DNA of 64,000 nt from Streptomyces lydicus (GCF_000717345.1 NZ_JNZA01000008.1:124001-188000), one strand, 5' to 3'. Positions 26,060 through 36,168 are shown, counted from the first letter of the stretch. Translations and numbers: made by a program. The notes: generated by a model from the letters alone, not told the origin.

Positions 26060-27420
26060 GGCTTGGCGACCGTCTTGCCGTCCACGGCGGTCGCCAGCGC
26101 CGCGTCGTAGTCCCTCGCCGCCTTCTCCGGTGAGGCGTCGCCGGCGGTCACCGCCTCCATCGCCTCCCCGATCGCCGCGGCGACCTTCGGGTAGTCCGGC
26201 AGCGCGGGACGGTACTGGCTGATCTGGACCAGCGAGGTGAAGAAGCCGATGCCGGGGACGGATGTCAGATACCGCGGATCGGCCGCCACGTCCTTGCGGA
26301 CGGCTATCTGCGCGCCCCGTACGCACCACTCCAGGGCGTTCTTCTTCGACTGGAACGTCTGGATCAACTTCCATGCCAGGTCGGGCTGCTGGGACTTCTG
26401 CGGCACCGACCACGTCCAGCCGCCGGCCAGGCTGACCCTGCCCGGCGCCTGGCCGTGCTGGGTCGGGAACGGGGTCTGGCCGAGCGTCGTCGACCAGGCG
26501 GGCCAGGGGTTGCCGCCGCCCGTCTTCTGCCACTGCTGGCCGAGCCAGGAGCCGTCGAGGTCGATCGCGAGCTTCTCCTCGGGGAGCAGCTCGGCGGCCA
26601 CATTGGTCTGGATGTTGGGGCTGAGCGCGTCGGAGACCTCGGGCCCGAGCTTCTCCTTGTAGACCGTGTCGAGGAAGCTCAGGCTGTCCTTGAAGCCCTT
26701 GGTGCCGGTGACCCACTTCTTGCTCGCCGGGTCGTAGAGCTGGTTGTCGCCGGTGCCGTACAGCAGCATCTCGAAGCCCTGCATGACGGCGGCCTCGCCC
26801 GCGCCCTTGCCGGTGAAGACGTTCAGCGGGATGACGCCGGGCACCTTGCGCTTGACGGTCCGGGCCGCGTCCAGCACTTCGTCCCAGGTCTTCGGCCGCC
26901 ACGTCGCGGGCAGTCCGGCCTTCCGGAAGATCTTCTTGTTGAACCACAGCCCGCGGGTGTCCGTCCCGTCCGGGACGCCGTACGTCTTCCCGTCCTGGCC
27001 CCGGGCCGCGGCCTTCGCGGCCGGTTCGAACTGCCGCCAGTCGGCCCAGGTGTTCACGTGCGCGTCCAGCGGCCGCAACAGCCCGGCCTTGATGTCGGAG
27101 TTGACCAGGAAGGTGTCCTCGTAGACCAGGTCCGGCGCCGTCCTCGGGGAGCGCATCATCTGCTGGATCTTGGTGTAGTAGTCGTTCTCCGACGCCTGGA
27201 TCGGGATCAGCCGGACCTTCTTGCCGGGGTTGTGCTTCTCGAACTCCTTCGCCACCAGCCGGATGTAGTCGTCCCGGACGGTGACCTTGGCGTTGGTGTC
27301 CTTGATGAAGGCGACCTTGACGGTGTTCCGGTCGCTGCCGGACCCGCTGCCGCAGGCGGTGAGCGTACCGGCGGCCACGACGGCGACGGCGAGCAGGATC
27401 AGCGGGGCGGTGGGGCGCAC
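26056..27420 (-). CDS. Extracellular sugar-binding lipoprotein
   Basis: A 454-residue family-1 solute-binding protein. The signal peptide (residues 1-23) ends in the lipobox LTAC, so the mature protein is lipid-anchored outside the membrane. The mature part has the usual pattern: KVRLIPIQASENDYYTKIQQ, PDLVYEDTFLVN, GVPDGTDTRGLWFNKKIF, LAIDLDGSWLG and SLAGGWTWSVPQ. It captures a sugar and hands it to the two downstream permeases. GGAGG precedes the GTG start. It begins 80 bp after the DcuR-type regulator on the same strand, so it may be read from that operon or from its own promoter. Confidence 0.92.
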   Translation of the reverse strand: MRPTAPLILLAVAVVAAGTLTACGSGSGSDRNTVKVAFIKDTNAKVTVRDDYIRLVAKEFEKHNPGKKVRLIPIQASENDYYTKIQQMMRSPRTAPDLVYEDTFLVNSDIKAGLLRPLDAHVNTWADWRQFEPAAKAAARGQDGKTYGVPDGTDTRGLWFNKKIFRKAGLPATWRPKTWDEVLDAARTVKRKVPGVIPLNVFTGKGAGEAAVMQGFEMLLYGTGDNQLYDPASKKWVTGTKGFKDSLSFLDTVYKEKLGPEVSDALSPNIQTNVAAELLPEEKLAIDLDGSWLGQQWQKTGGGNPWPAWSTTLGQTPFPTQHGQAPGRVSLAGGWTWSVPQKSQQPDLAWKLIQTFQSKKNALEWCVRGAQIAVRKDVAADPRYLTSVPGIGFFTSLVQISQYRPALPDYPKVAAAIGEAMEAVTAGDASPEKAARDYDAALATAVDGKTVAKP

Positions 27421-27500
27421 GGCACGACCTCCAGCGACTTACCACGGTCAACTAGCCACGGCGTACTGCCCGCTGAAAGTAAGTCACCGATCACACCGGG

Positions 27501-28181
27501 TCAATGGCCCGACCACCGGTAGCGCAGTTCGGGGCGGCCGACCTGGCCGTACTGCGGGGCGCGGGCGGCCCGGCCGCTCTCCACGAGGTGTTCGAGGTAG
27601 CGGCGGGCGGTGATCCGGGAGATGCCCACGTCGGCGGCGGCCTCGGCCGCGGTCAGCCCGTGCCCGGCGGCCCGCAGCACATCGGTCACCGCCCGCAGGG
27701 TGGCCGCGGTCAGCCCCTTGGGCAGCGCGGCCGGACGCGGGGCGCGCAGCGCGGCGATCGCCCGGTCCACCTCGTCCTGCCCGCTGGCCTCCCCGGTGGT
27801 GGCGCGGAACTCGGCGTACCGGGTGAGCCGGTCGCGCAGCGTGGCGAAGGTGAACGGCTTCAGCACGTACTGCACCACCCCGAGCGAGACACCCTCGCGC
27901 ACCATCGTCAGGTCGCGGGCCGAGGTGACCGCGATGATGTCGGCGGTGTGGCCGGCCGCACGCAGGGTGCGCACCAGCTGGAGGCCGTGCCCGTCGGGCA
28001 GATAGAGATCGAGCAGCAGCAGGTCGACGGGGTGCTGGTCGAGGTGGCGGCGGGCGTCGGTCATGGAGTGCACGGTGCCGGACACGGTGAAGCCGGGCAC
28101 CCGCCCCACGTACAGGGCGTGCGCGGCGGCGGCCACCGGGTCGTCCTCGACGACCAGGACCCGGATGCCGGAGGTGCTCAC
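27501..28181 (-). CDS. DcuR/CitB-family response regulator
   Basis: A 226-residue regulator. The receiver (residues 1-125) has VVEDDPVAAAAH, the phosphorylated Asp in LLLLDLYLPDGHG, the switch Thr/Ser in IIAVTSARD and YVLKPFTF. The C-terminal helix-turn-helix is LTAAEAAADVGISRITARRYLEHL, as in DcuR and CitB. GTG 28181 is chosen because GAGAGGAGG lies just upstream; the frame also has an earlier GTG without a site. It follows its kinase by 43 bp. A divergent dicarboxylate symporter gene beyond the kinase is the likely target. Confidence 0.9.
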   Translation of the reverse strand: MSTSGIRVLVVEDDPVAAAAHALYVGRVPGFTVSGTVHSMTDARRHLDQHPVDLLLLDLYLPDGHGLQLVRTLRAAGHTADIIAVTSARDLTMVREGVSLGVVQYVLKPFTFATLRDRLTRYAEFRATTGEASGQDEVDRAIAALRAPRPAALPKGLTAATLRAVTDVLRAAGHGLTAAEAAADVGISRITARRYLEHLVESGRAARAPQYGQVGRPELRYRWSGH

Positions 28182-28224
28182 CGGGCACCTCCTCTCGCGG
28201 CCGGACACTCAGGGCGGGACTCTC

Positions 28225-29889
28225 TCATGCCGAAGCCTCGCTCCGCAGCGGCAGCCGCACCGTGAAACGTGCGCCGCCCTCCGGCGCCGGGTCCAGGGCG
28301 ACGGTGCCGCCGTTGCGCCGTACGGCCTGCTGGACGAGGGCCAGGCCCAGCCCGTGGCCGTGGCCGGTGGTGGACTGCTTGGTGGTCCAGCCGCGCCGGA
28401 AGATCTCCTCGGCGGCGTCCGCGGCCACCCCCGGGCCGTTGTCCGCCACCCGCAGCAGCAGCTCGCCGCCGGCCGCCCGCGCGGTGACCCGCACCCGGGG
28501 CGGCTCCGGGGGGAGGTGCTCCGGGCCGGGGGCCGCCGCCTCGATGGCGTTGTCGAGCAGATTGCCCAGCACCGTCACCAGGTCGCGGGCCGGCAGCCCG
28601 GGCGGCAGCAGCCCGTCGTCGATCCGGCTGTCGGGCGTCAGGACCAGCTCGACGCCGCGTTCGTTGGCCTGGGCGGCCTTGCCCAGCAGCAGCGCCGCGA
28701 GCACCGGCTCGGCGACCGCGCCGACGACCTGGTCGGTCAGCGCCTGCGCCAGTTCCAGCTCGGCGGTGGCGAACTCCACGGCCTCCTCGGCCCGCCCCAG
28801 CTCGATCAGCGAGACGACCGCGTGCAGCCGGTTGGCGGCCTCGTGCGCCTGCGAGCGCAGCGCCTCGGCGAACCCGCGCACCGAGTCCAACTCGCCCGAC
28901 AGTGCCTGGAGTTCGGTGTGGTCGCGAAGGGTGACCACGCTGCCGCGCCGCTCGCCGCCGGAGACCGGGGCGGAGTTGACGACCAGCACCCGCTCGCCGG
29001 TCAGATGCAGCTCGTCGACGCGCGGGCCGGCCGCCAGCAGCGCCCCGGTGAGCGCCTCCGGCAGCCCCAGCTCGGTGACCCGCAGGCCCACCGCGTCGCC
29101 GGACAGCCCCAGCAGCTCCCGCCCGCCGTCGTTGATCAGGGCGACCCTGCGCTCCCCGTCCAGCAGCAGCAGCCCCTCGCGTACGGCGTGCAGCGCGGCC
29201 TGGTGGTAGTCGTGCATCCGGCTGAGTTCCTGGGCGTTCATCCCGTGCGTGTGCCGCCGCAGCCGGGCGTTGACGACGTAGGTGCCCGCCCCGCCGAGCA
29301 CCAGCGCCGCCCCGGCCACCCCGACCAGCGCCAGGACCTGGTCGCGCAGCTGCTCGCTGATGGTCTCGATGGTGATCCCGGCGCTGACCAGCGCGGTGAT
29401 CCGGCCGCCCTGCCGCGGGTCGTGGACCGGGGCGACGACGCGCACGGACGGGCCGAGCACCCCCATGTGCGTCTCCGGGAAGACCTTGCCGTGCAGCGCC
29501 GGGCCGATGTGCCCGAGGTACTTCCGGCCGATCGCGGACGGCTCCGGGTGGGTCCAGCGGATCCCGCCCGGCGTCATCACCACCACGAAGTCGACGTGCG
29601 CGTCCCGGCGCAGCCGCTCGGTGTACGGCTGGAGCACGGCCGTGGGGTCCTTGCCGCGGACCGCCGCGACGACCGCGGGGGAGTCGGCGACGGCGGTGGC
29701 CACCGCCGTCGCCTGCCGGGTGGCGGTCTCCGCCGCCTGCCGGCCGGCGCTGAGGTACGCGAAGACCGCGCAGCCCACGACGACCACCGCCACCAGCACC
29801 ACCTGCATCGCGAAGAGCTGGCCGGCGAGGCTGCGCGGGCCGCGCAGCCGGCCGGGCCACCGGGGCCCGCGGGGTCGGGGGAGTCGCAT
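28225..29889 (-). CDS. DcuS/CitA-family sensor histidine kinase
   Basis: A 554-residue membrane kinase. Helix 1 (about residues 25-47) precedes an extracytoplasmic PDC sensor domain (about 50-180) with RDAHVDFVVVMTPGGIRWTHP and GRKYLGHIGP, the arrangement that binds C4-dicarboxylates or citrate. Helix 2 is near residue 185-205. A cytoplasmic PAS domain (about 225-320) leads to the dimerisation box RSQAHEAANRLHAV with the phospho-accepting His. The ATPase domain has LGNLLDNAIEAA, ADNGPGV and GHGLGLALVQQAV. It is divergent from the dicarboxylate symporter by 143 bp, so it likely senses that substrate. Confidence 0.93.
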   Translation of the reverse strand: MRLPRPRGPRWPGRLRGPRSLAGQLFAMQVVLVAVVVVGCAVFAYLSAGRQAAETATRQATAVATAVADSPAVVAAVRGKDPTAVLQPYTERLRRDAHVDFVVVMTPGGIRWTHPEPSAIGRKYLGHIGPALHGKVFPETHMGVLGPSVRVVAPVHDPRQGGRITALVSAGITIETISEQLRDQVLALVGVAGAALVLGGAGTYVVNARLRRHTHGMNAQELSRMHDYHQAALHAVREGLLLLDGERRVALINDGGRELLGLSGDAVGLRVTELGLPEALTGALLAAGPRVDELHLTGERVLVVNSAPVSGGERRGSVVTLRDHTELQALSGELDSVRGFAEALRSQAHEAANRLHAVVSLIELGRAEEAVEFATAELELAQALTDQVVGAVAEPVLAALLLGKAAQANERGVELVLTPDSRIDDGLLPPGLPARDLVTVLGNLLDNAIEAAAPGPEHLPPEPPRVRVTARAAGGELLLRVADNGPGVAADAAEEIFRRGWTTKQSTTGHGHGLGLALVQQAVRRNGGTVALDPAPEGGARFTVRLPLRSEASA

Positions 29890-29905
29890 ACAGAACAGTC
29901 TGCCG

Positions 29906-29944
29906 GGTCACTTTTACGTGAACGAAATGTACGTAAGGGTGACC
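29906..29944. promoter_or_regulatory. Inverted repeat between the DcuS-type kinase and the symporter
   Basis: GGTCACTTTTACGT (29906-29919) and ACGTAAGGGTGACC (29931-29944) match as inverted arms at 12 of 14 positions, with an 11-bp A-rich spacer. The site is between the divergent starts 29889 and 30033 and is a candidate binding site for the DcuR-type regulator. Confidence 0.55.
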
Positions 29945-30032
29945 AGCGCCACAGCGGCGTGCATAGTCGCCGGGACTTGTTGTGTGGCAGAGCCGCAGAT
30001 CAGCGCACAACCGTAGACCCGAGGAGGCAGCC

Positions 30033-31463
30033 GTGGCTGCACAGACAACGCCGCGTGGGGGCGTACCGGAGGAGAGCGCGCCCCGGAAGCGGGACCGGAC
30101 CCATTTCCTCTATATCGCCGTCATCGTGGCGGTGCTGCTCGGCATCATCGTGGGCTTCGCGGCCCCCGGCGTGGCCGTCGAGCTCAAGCCGCTCGGCACC
30201 GGCTTCGTGAACCTGATCAAGATGATGATCTCGCCCGTCATCTTCTGCACCATCGTGCTGGGCGTCGGCTCGGTCCGTAAGGCCGCCAAGGTCGGCGCGG
30301 TGGGCGGCCTCGCCCTCGGCTACTTCATGGTGATGTCCACCGTCGCGCTGGCCATCGGCCTGGTCGTCGGCAACCTGCTGGACCCGGGCTCCGGCCTCCA
30401 CCTGACCGAGACCGTGCGGCACGCGGGGCAGGCCCAGACGTCGGGCGGCGGCGAGTCGCTGTCCGAGTTCCTGCTCGGCATGATCCCCACCACGCTGGTC
30501 TCCGCCTTCACCCAGGGTGAGGTGCTGCAGACGCTGCTGGTGGCGCTGCTGGTCGGCTTCGGCCTTCAGGCGCTGGGCTCGGCGGGCGAGCCGGTGCTGC
30601 GCGGCGTCGGGCACCTCCAGAAGCTGGTCTTCCGGGTGCTGGCCATGATCATGTGGGTGGCGCCGGTGGGCGCCTTCGGCGCGATCGCGGCGGTGGTCGG
30701 CGAGACCGGCCTGGACGCGCTGAAGTCGCTGGCGATCATCATGGTCGGCTTCTACACCACCTGTCTGCTGTTCGTGATCGTGGTGCTCGGCACGCTGCTC
30801 CGGCTGGTCGCCGGGGTCAACATCTTCCAGCTGCTGAAGTACCTCGGCCGGGAGTTCCTGCTGATCCTGTCCACGTCCTCCTCGGAGTCGGCGCTGCCCC
30901 GGCTCATCGCGAAGATGGAGCACCTCGGCGTCAGCAAGCCGGTGGTCGGCATCACCGTGCCGACCGGCTACAGCTTCAACCTCGACGGCACCGCCATCTA
31001 CCTGACGATGTCCTCGCTGTTCGTGGCCGAGGCGATGGGCAAGCCGCTGCCCCTCGGCCAGCAGATCTCGCTGTTGGTCTTCATGATCATCGCGTCGAAG
31101 GGCGCGGCGGGCGTCACCGGCGCCGGCCTGGCCACGCTCGCCGGCGGTCTGCAGTCGCACCGCCCCGAACTGGTCGACGGCGTCGGCCTGATCGTCGGTA
31201 TCGACCGCTTCATGAGCGAGGCCCGCGCCCTGACCAACTTCGCCGGCAACGCGGTGGCCACCGTCCTGATCGGCACCTGGACCAAGGAGATCGACACGTC
31301 CCGGGCCGCCGAGGTGCTCGCCGGCCGGATCCCGTTCGACGAGCAGACGCTGTCCGTCGACGCACACGGTGCCGCACACGGTGATGCGACGGACGAACCG
31401 GTGGCCGGCGCGATCGCCGCACCGCGCGACGGCGGGGCGGCGAAGGAGTCCGCCAGGGCCTGA
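30033..31463 (+). CDS. dctA: C4-dicarboxylate:cation symporter (DctA family)
   Basis: A 476-residue DAACS-family transporter that takes up succinate, fumarate or malate with protons or sodium. GTG 30033 follows GAGGAGG (30021-30027). Helix 1 is FLYIAVIVAVLLGIIVGF. Family motifs are TGFVNLIKMMISPVIFCTIV, the Ser-rich loop LSTSSSESALPRLIAKM, the TM7 region TGYSFNLDGTAIYLTM, FMIIASKGAAGVTGAG and DRFMSEARALTNFAGNAVAT. The C-terminal 40 residues are hydrophilic. It is divergent from a DcuSR-like system that probably induces it. Confidence 0.93.
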   Translation: MAAQTTPRGGVPEESAPRKRDRTHFLYIAVIVAVLLGIIVGFAAPGVAVELKPLGTGFVNLIKMMISPVIFCTIVLGVGSVRKAAKVGAVGGLALGYFMVMSTVALAIGLVVGNLLDPGSGLHLTETVRHAGQAQTSGGGESLSEFLLGMIPTTLVSAFTQGEVLQTLLVALLVGFGLQALGSAGEPVLRGVGHLQKLVFRVLAMIMWVAPVGAFGAIAAVVGETGLDALKSLAIIMVGFYTTCLLFVIVVLGTLLRLVAGVNIFQLLKYLGREFLLILSTSSSESALPRLIAKMEHLGVSKPVVGITVPTGYSFNLDGTAIYLTMSSLFVAEAMGKPLPLGQQISLLVFMIIASKGAAGVTGAGLATLAGGLQSHRPELVDGVGLIVGIDRFMSEARALTNFAGNAVATVLIGTWTKEIDTSRAAEVLAGRIPFDEQTLSVDAHGAAHGDATDEPVAGAIAAPRDGGAAKESARA

Positions 31464-31488
31464 ACCGGGCCGTGCGAGGAGGGGAGGA

Positions 31489-31515
31489 GGGGCGGGGCCG
31501 GCCGGCACCCGCCCC
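31489..31515 (+). terminator. Probable terminator after dctA
   Basis: GGGGCGGG (31489-31496) pairs with CCCGCCCC (31508-31515) about 25 bases after the dctA stop. The loop itself contains GCCGGCCGGC. Confidence 0.45.
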
Positions 31516-31693
31516 TTCGGCGTTCCGGCCCCGCGCTCCCCCGCCCTTTCCGTCCCCCTCCGCCCCCTCTCACCTGCGCTCTTCTCCCTCTCCAGCGCCT
31601 CGCCGGTCGATTGTCAGTGGTGCCTGGGATCCTTCAGTTGACGGCAGATCAGCGGTCGGCGGGGCGGTCGCGGCCCATGAACGAGGGGGAGGC

Positions 31694-32176
31694 ATGAGGT
31701 TTTGGGGGACGAGCCCGTTCGACAGGGGTGCGGTGGCGGATTTCGTCGGGGACCTGGAGGACATGGCGGACGGGGCCGAGCGGCTCGCCGCGATCCGGGA
31801 GGCGCTCTGTTCCGCCGTCGAGGAGACCGGTTATCTGGAGGCGCCGGAGGGTGAAGTCGCCCTGGTCGCGGCCGCGTTGGTGGCGGCGGGACGGCCCGGC
31901 GGGCAGCCGGTCGATGAGGTGTACGGCCCCACGGAGGCGATAGCCGAGCCGTCCCAGGAACTGGCCGATCTCGCGGTCCGCGCTCTGGACCGGGTGCTGG
32001 CGGCTGACTCCGAAGCCGCCGAGCTGTGGGACGACTCCGCGAGCGGCCCCGAATGGCGCGCCTCGGTGGACGCCCTGCGTACCGCCCTCCGCCCGGCATC
32101 GGAGTCGGTCCGAGGCCGGGCGGGAGGGGCAGGGGCGGCGGCGGCCGATGGCGAGCGGGAGAACCGCTGCCCGTGA
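31694..32176 (+). CDS. DUF4259 family protein
   Basis: A 160-residue soluble, acidic protein starting after GGGGGAGG. The N-terminus MRFWGTSPFDRGAVADFVGDL matches the W-G-x-x-PF-x-D-x-A-x-DF pattern of DUF4259. The core continues with VALVAAALVAAGRPGGQPVDEVYGP and LADLAVRALDRVLA, ending at WDDSASGPEWRASVDALR. The last 30 residues are Ala/Gly-rich and probably disordered. The function of the family is unknown. It is convergent with glgB, 31 bp away, and has no clear link to its neighbours. Confidence 0.8.
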   Translation: MRFWGTSPFDRGAVADFVGDLEDMADGAERLAAIREALCSAVEETGYLEAPEGEVALVAAALVAAGRPGGQPVDEVYGPTEAIAEPSQELADLAVRALDRVLAADSEAAELWDDSASGPEWRASVDALRTALRPASESVRGRAGGAGAAAADGERENRCP

Positions 32177-32207
32177 CAGCCGCCGTCCGTGACCGTCGGG
32201 GAGGTCG

Positions 32208-34586
32208 TCAGGCCGGCCGCAGCCAGATCGTGGCCAGCGGGGGGAGCACTGCCGTGATGGAGGTGGCGCGGCCGTTCCACGGGGTGGCCTCGGTCTTGAG
32301 GAGGTCGGGGTTGGCGACGCCGCCACCGCCGTAGCGTGCCTCGTCGGTGTTGAGCACCTCCCGCCAGGCGGCGACGCCGTCGGGCACGCCGATCCGGTAG
32401 GCGTGCCGTACCACCGGGGAGAAGTTGGTGACCGAGAGCAGCGGGGAGCCGTCGGCCGCGAAGCGCAGGAAGGAGAAGACGTTGTCCTCGCTCGCGTCGC
32501 CGTCGATCCAGCGGAACCCGGCCGGATCGGTGTCGCGCTCCCACAGGGCGGGGGTGGCGAGGTAGTGGCGGTTGAGGTCGCGGACGAGATCCCGTACACC
32601 GCGGTGGTCCGGCTCCGCGTCGTAGGACGGGTCGAGCAGCCACCAGTCCGGGCCGTGGCTCTCCGCCCACTCCGCGCCCTGGGCGAACTCCTGCCCCATG
32701 AAGAGGAGTTGCTTGCCCGGGTGGGCCCACATGAAGCCGAGGTAGGCCCGGTGGTTGGCGCGCTGCTGCCACCAGTCGCCGGGCATCTTCGACACCAGCG
32801 CGCCCTTGCCGTGCACCACCTCGTCGTGGGAGATCGGCAGCACGTAGTTCTCGGAGTAGGCGTAGATCATCGAGAAGGTCATCTCGCCGTGGTGGTACTT
32901 GCGGTGCACCGGCTCCTTGGAAACGTAGCCGAGCGAGTCGTGCATCCAGCCCATGTTCCACTTCAGCCCGAAGCCCAGCCCGCCGAAGCCGCCCGGCCCG
33001 ACGTGGTGCGTGGCGCGGGTGACGCCGTCCCAGGCCGTGGACTCCTCGGCGATGGTCACCACGCCCGGGCAGCGCCGGTAGACCGTCGCGTTCATCTCCT
33101 GCAGGAAGGCCACCGCGTCGAGGTTCTCCCGCCCGCCGTGGACGTTCGGCGTCCAGCCGCCGTCCTCGCGCGAGTAGTCGAGGTAGAGCATCGAGGCGAC
33201 GGCGTCCACCCGCAGCCCGTCGATGTGGAACTCCTCGCACCAGTACACGGCGTTGGCGACCAGGAAGTTGCGGACCTCGGTGCGGCCGTAGTCGAACTCC
33301 AGGGTCCCCCAGTCCGGGTGCGCGGCCCGTGCCGGGTCCTGCGGCTCGTACAGCGGACGGCCGTCGAACTCCGCCAGCGCCCAGTCGTCGCGCGGGAAGT
33401 GCGCCGGCACCCAGTCCATCAGCACCCCGATGCCGGCCCGGTGCAGCGCGTCGATCAGGAACTTGAAGTCGTCCGGCGTGCCCATCCTGGCGGTGGGTGC
33501 GTAGAACCCGGTGACCTGATAGCCCCACGAACCGCCGAAGGGGTGCTCGGCGACCGGCATGAACTCGACGTGGGTGAAGCCCAGGTCCTTGACGTAGGCC
33601 GGGAGCTGGGCGGCGAGCTGGCGGTAGGTGAGGCCGGGGCGCCAGGACGCCAGGTGCACCTCGTACACCGAGAACGGCGCCTCGTGCACCGGCCGCTCAC
33701 CGCGCCGGGCCAGCCAGTCGGCGTCCTTCCAGCGGTAGTGCGACTCGTGCACGACCGAGGCGTTGGCGGGCGGGCACTCGGTCCGCCGGGCCATCGGGTC
33801 GGCGCGCACCGTCCTCGACCCGTCCGGCCGGGTGATCTCGAACTTGTACAGCTCGCCCTCGCCGATGCCGGGCAGGAACAGCTCCCAGACCCCGGAGGAA
33901 CCCAGCGACCGCATCGGGTGCGCGGTGCCGTCCCAGTAGTTGAAGGCGCCGACGACCCGGACGCCCTGCGCGTTGGGCGCCCACACCGTGAAGCGGGTGC
34001 CGGTCACGCCCTGGTGCTCCATCGTCCGGGCCCCGAGCGCCTGCCACAGCTGCTCGTGCCGCCCCTCGGCGAACAGGTGCAGGTCCAGCTCGCCGAGCGC
34101 GGGCAGGAAGCGGTAGGGGTCGCGTACGGTCACCGGCCCGTCGCCGTAGTCGACCAGCAGCTCGTACTCCGGGACGGTGCGCAGCGGCAGCACCCCGGCG
34201 AACAGCCCGTCACCCTCCGGCAGCAGCCCGGCGCGCAGGCCCTTGCCGACGACGGTCACGGTTCGGGCGTACGGCCGCAGCACCCGGATCAGCAGCCCGC
34301 CGCGCACGGGGTGCGCGCCGAGCAGCCCGTGCGGGTCGTGGTGCGCACCGCCGAGCAGCCGGCCGCGGTCCTCGTCGGACAGCGGGGCGGCGGCGCGCAC
34401 CCCGCGGGTACCGGCCGCCGTCCCCGCGCCGGGGGCCGGGGCCGCGGCGGACGACGGGTTCGTGGTGGTGGCCTCCCGGGCGGTGGGCGGTGCGGTGTCG
34501 GAACGGGTGGCGGGCGGTGCGGTGTCGGAACCGGTGGCAGGCGGTGCGGTGTCGGAACGGGTGGCGGGTGACGGGCGGGCGGTCAC
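32208..34586 (-). CDS. glgB: 1,4-alpha-glucan branching enzyme
   Basis: A 792-residue GH13 enzyme that makes alpha-1,6 branches in alpha-glucan. Residues about 70-300 hold two N-terminal CBM48-type domains, including [24 protein letters not shown]. The barrel carries [12 protein letters not shown], the nucleophile Asp in [19 protein letters not shown], the acid Glu in [10 protein letters not shown] and [11 protein letters not shown]. The first 60 residues are unusual: three near-identical 9-residue units (SDTAPPATR type) and an Ala/Pro linker. GAGGAGG precedes the GTG start. It lies 73 bp after maltokinase on the same strand and completes the GlgE pathway. Confidence 0.96.
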   Translation of the reverse strand: MTARPSPATRSDTAPPATGSDTAPPATRSDTAPPTAREATTTNPSSAAAPAPGAGTAAGTRGVRAAAPLSDEDRGRLLGGAHHDPHGLLGAHPVRGGLLIRVLRPYARTVTVVGKGLRAGLLPEGDGLFAGVLPLRTVPEYELLVDYGDGPVTVRDPYRFLPALGELDLHLFAEGRHEQLWQALGARTMEHQGVTGTRFTVWAPNAQGVRVVGAFNYWDGTAHPMRSLGSSGVWELFLPGIGEGELYKFEITRPDGSRTVRADPMARRTECPPANASVVHESHYRWKDADWLARRGERPVHEAPFSVYEVHLASWRPGLTYRQLAAQLPAYVKDLGFTHVEFMPVAEHPFGGSWGYQVTGFYAPTARMGTPDDFKFLIDALHRAGIGVLMDWVPAHFPRDDWALAEFDGRPLYEPQDPARAAHPDWGTLEFDYGRTEVRNFLVANAVYWCEEFHIDGLRVDAVASMLYLDYSREDGGWTPNVHGGRENLDAVAFLQEMNATVYRRCPGVVTIAEESTAWDGVTRATHHVGPGGFGGLGFGLKWNMGWMHDSLGYVSKEPVHRKYHHGEMTFSMIYAYSENYVLPISHDEVVHGKGALVSKMPGDWWQQRANHRAYLGFMWAHPGKQLLFMGQEFAQGAEWAESHGPDWWLLDPSYDAEPDHRGVRDLVRDLNRHYLATPALWERDTDPAGFRWIDGDASEDNVFSFLRFAADGSPLLSVTNFSPVVRHAYRIGVPDGVAAWREVLNTDEARYGGGGVANPDLLKTEATPWNGRATSITAVLPPLATIWLRPA
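34483..34566. repeat. 27-bp tandem repeat inside the 5' end of glgB
   Basis: About three copies of a 27-bp unit (GGCGGTGCGGTGTCGGAACG plus seven bases on the plus strand) encode three copies of an Ala-Thr-Arg/Gly-Ser-Asp-Thr-Ala-Pro-Pro unit. Copy number keeps the frame and may vary between strains. Confidence 0.7.
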
Positions 34587-34659
34587 GACGGGGCCTCCTC
34601 GGCGGGGTCCTCTGCGGCGGTTGGTCGGTGGCGGTGCTGCGGCGGCTGGTCCCGTCCGC

Positions 34660-36168
34660 TCACCCCCGGCCGTCGGAGCCGGGGGAGCGCGCCGGGCCGG
34701 ACCCGTCCACGCCCACGGCCGGTACCCCGCCCGCCGCCAGCCGGCGGATGGCGGCCATCGGGACGGCCAGCCAGTCGGGCCGGTGCCGGGCCTCGTAGAG
34801 CACCTCGTAGACGGCCTTGTCGGTCTCGTAGGCGCGCATCAGTTCGGGCGCGGAGCGCGGATCGAGCCCGCCGGCCTCGGCGTATCCCAGGCAGAAGGCG
34901 TCGCGGGTGCGCCGCGCCCACTCCAGTGCCCAGGGGTCCCCGCCCGCGGGCCCGCTGCGCGCGGCGTAGTCGAAGGAGCGCAGCATCGCCGCGACATCCC
35001 GCACCGCCGGCTGCGGCCGCCGCCGCTCGGCCAGCGGGCGGGCCGGTTCGCCCTCGAAGTCGATCAGCGACCAGCGTCCCTCGTCGGCGGTGCGCAGCGT
35101 CTGCCCCAGGTGCAGATCACCGTGGATGCGCTGGGCGGCCCAGCTGCGGCCGTCGTGGCCCACCGCGGCAAGCTCGTCGAAGGCGGTGCGCAGCCGCGCG
35201 CGGTAGGGCTGGAGCACGGGCACCGCGCGGGCGGTGGCCTCCAGCCGCTCGTGCATCTGAGCGGCGATCACGTCCAGCTGGGGACGGCGCAGCTCGGTGG
35301 TCGGCAGCGTCTGGGCGAGCGCGGTGTGCACCTCGGCGGTGGCGTGCCCGAGGGCCCGCGCCGAGCCGGTGAAGTCGGCGCGCACCGCCAGCGCGTTGAG
35401 CGCCAGCTGCCAGCCGTCCGCCGAACCCGCCAGGAACGGCTGGAGCACGCCCAGCGTCGTCGCCTCGCCGCTCTCGTCGGCGGTCGCCGCCTCGAACCAC
35501 GCGGCGGGCGCCGGCACCCGCGCGCACTTGGCGTCCGCCAGCGCCCGCGGCAGCTCCAGATCCGGGTTGACGCCCGGTTCGATCCGCCGGAAGACCTTCA
35601 GGATGAACGAATCTCCATAGACGATCGAGGAGTTGGACTGCTCGACGGCGATCGGCCGGGCCGGCAGCCCGGAGGGGATGTCCACGTCCGCCTCGCGGCA
35701 GAAGCGCAGGCCCCCGAGCCGTCCCGGGACCCGGAGCCGTTCCAGCAGCAGCCCGCACAGCCGGTTGTCCAGCAGCGCGTCGTAGACCGTACGGCCGCTC
35801 AGCGGACCGCCGCCCGGACGGCCGATCACCGCCGGTGCCAGCTGCGGCGACGGCGCCGGATGCACCCCCAGCAGGAGCTGGTAGCAGTCCCCGCCGGCCG
35901 GCGTACGGCTCGGTGGGGCGCTCTGCTGCGCCCGCACCAGCAGCTGGAGCAGGCCCGGAGCGGTGCCGTCGCCGGTGCAGGGCAGCAGCTCGGTGGCCGA
36001 GAGCAGCGTGAAGCCGGTGAGCAGCCGGCCCTTGCCGGCGAACCAGCGCTGTCGTGGCACCCATTCGGCGAGCAGGGGCACCAGCGAGGACAGCAGATCG
36101 GGTGCGGTGACGAGCGGTCGGCGGTCAGGGCTGTTTCGGGTGGCACGGGTCGGGGCGGTGTCCGACAT
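34660..36168 (-). CDS. mak: Maltokinase
   Basis: A 502-residue kinase that phosphorylates maltose from TreS to maltose-1-phosphate, the donor for GlgE. The N-terminal region [20 protein letters not shown] is typical. The kinase-like active site has [13 protein letters not shown] (catalytic Asp) and [12 protein letters not shown] (Mg2+-binding Asp). ATG 36168 is chosen over GTG 36195 because an AAAGGAC element lies just upstream. It is 323 bp after treS and separated from it by a strong terminator, so maltokinase and glgB form their own transcription unit. It is often called pep2 in Streptomyces. Confidence 0.93.
   Translation of the reverse strand: MSDTAPTRATRNSPDRRPLVTAPDLLSSLVPLLAEWVPRQRWFAGKGRLLTGFTLLSATELLPCTGDGTAPGLLQLLVRAQQSAPPSRTPAGGDCYQLLLGVHPAPSPQLAPAVIGRPGGGPLSGRTVYDALLDNRLCGLLLERLRVPGRLGGLRFCREADVDIPSGLPARPIAVEQSNSSIVYGDSFILKVFRRIEPGVNPDLELPRALADAKCARVPAPAAWFEAATADESGEATTLGVLQPFLAGSADGWQLALNALAVRADFTGSARALGHATAEVHTALAQTLPTTELRRPQLDVIAAQMHERLEATARAVPVLQPYRARLRTAFDELAAVGHDGRSWAAQRIHGDLHLGQTLRTADEGRWSLIDFEGEPARPLAERRRPQPAVRDVAAMLRSFDYAARSGPAGGDPWALEWARRTRDAFCLGYAEAGGLDPRSAPELMRAYETDKAVYEVLYEARHRPDWLAVPMAAIRRLAAGGVPAVGVDGSGPARSPGSDGRG

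Noticed and set aside
34483..34566. A CRISPR-like repeat array
   Set aside because: The units are contiguous, in frame, translated within glgB, and have no spacers.
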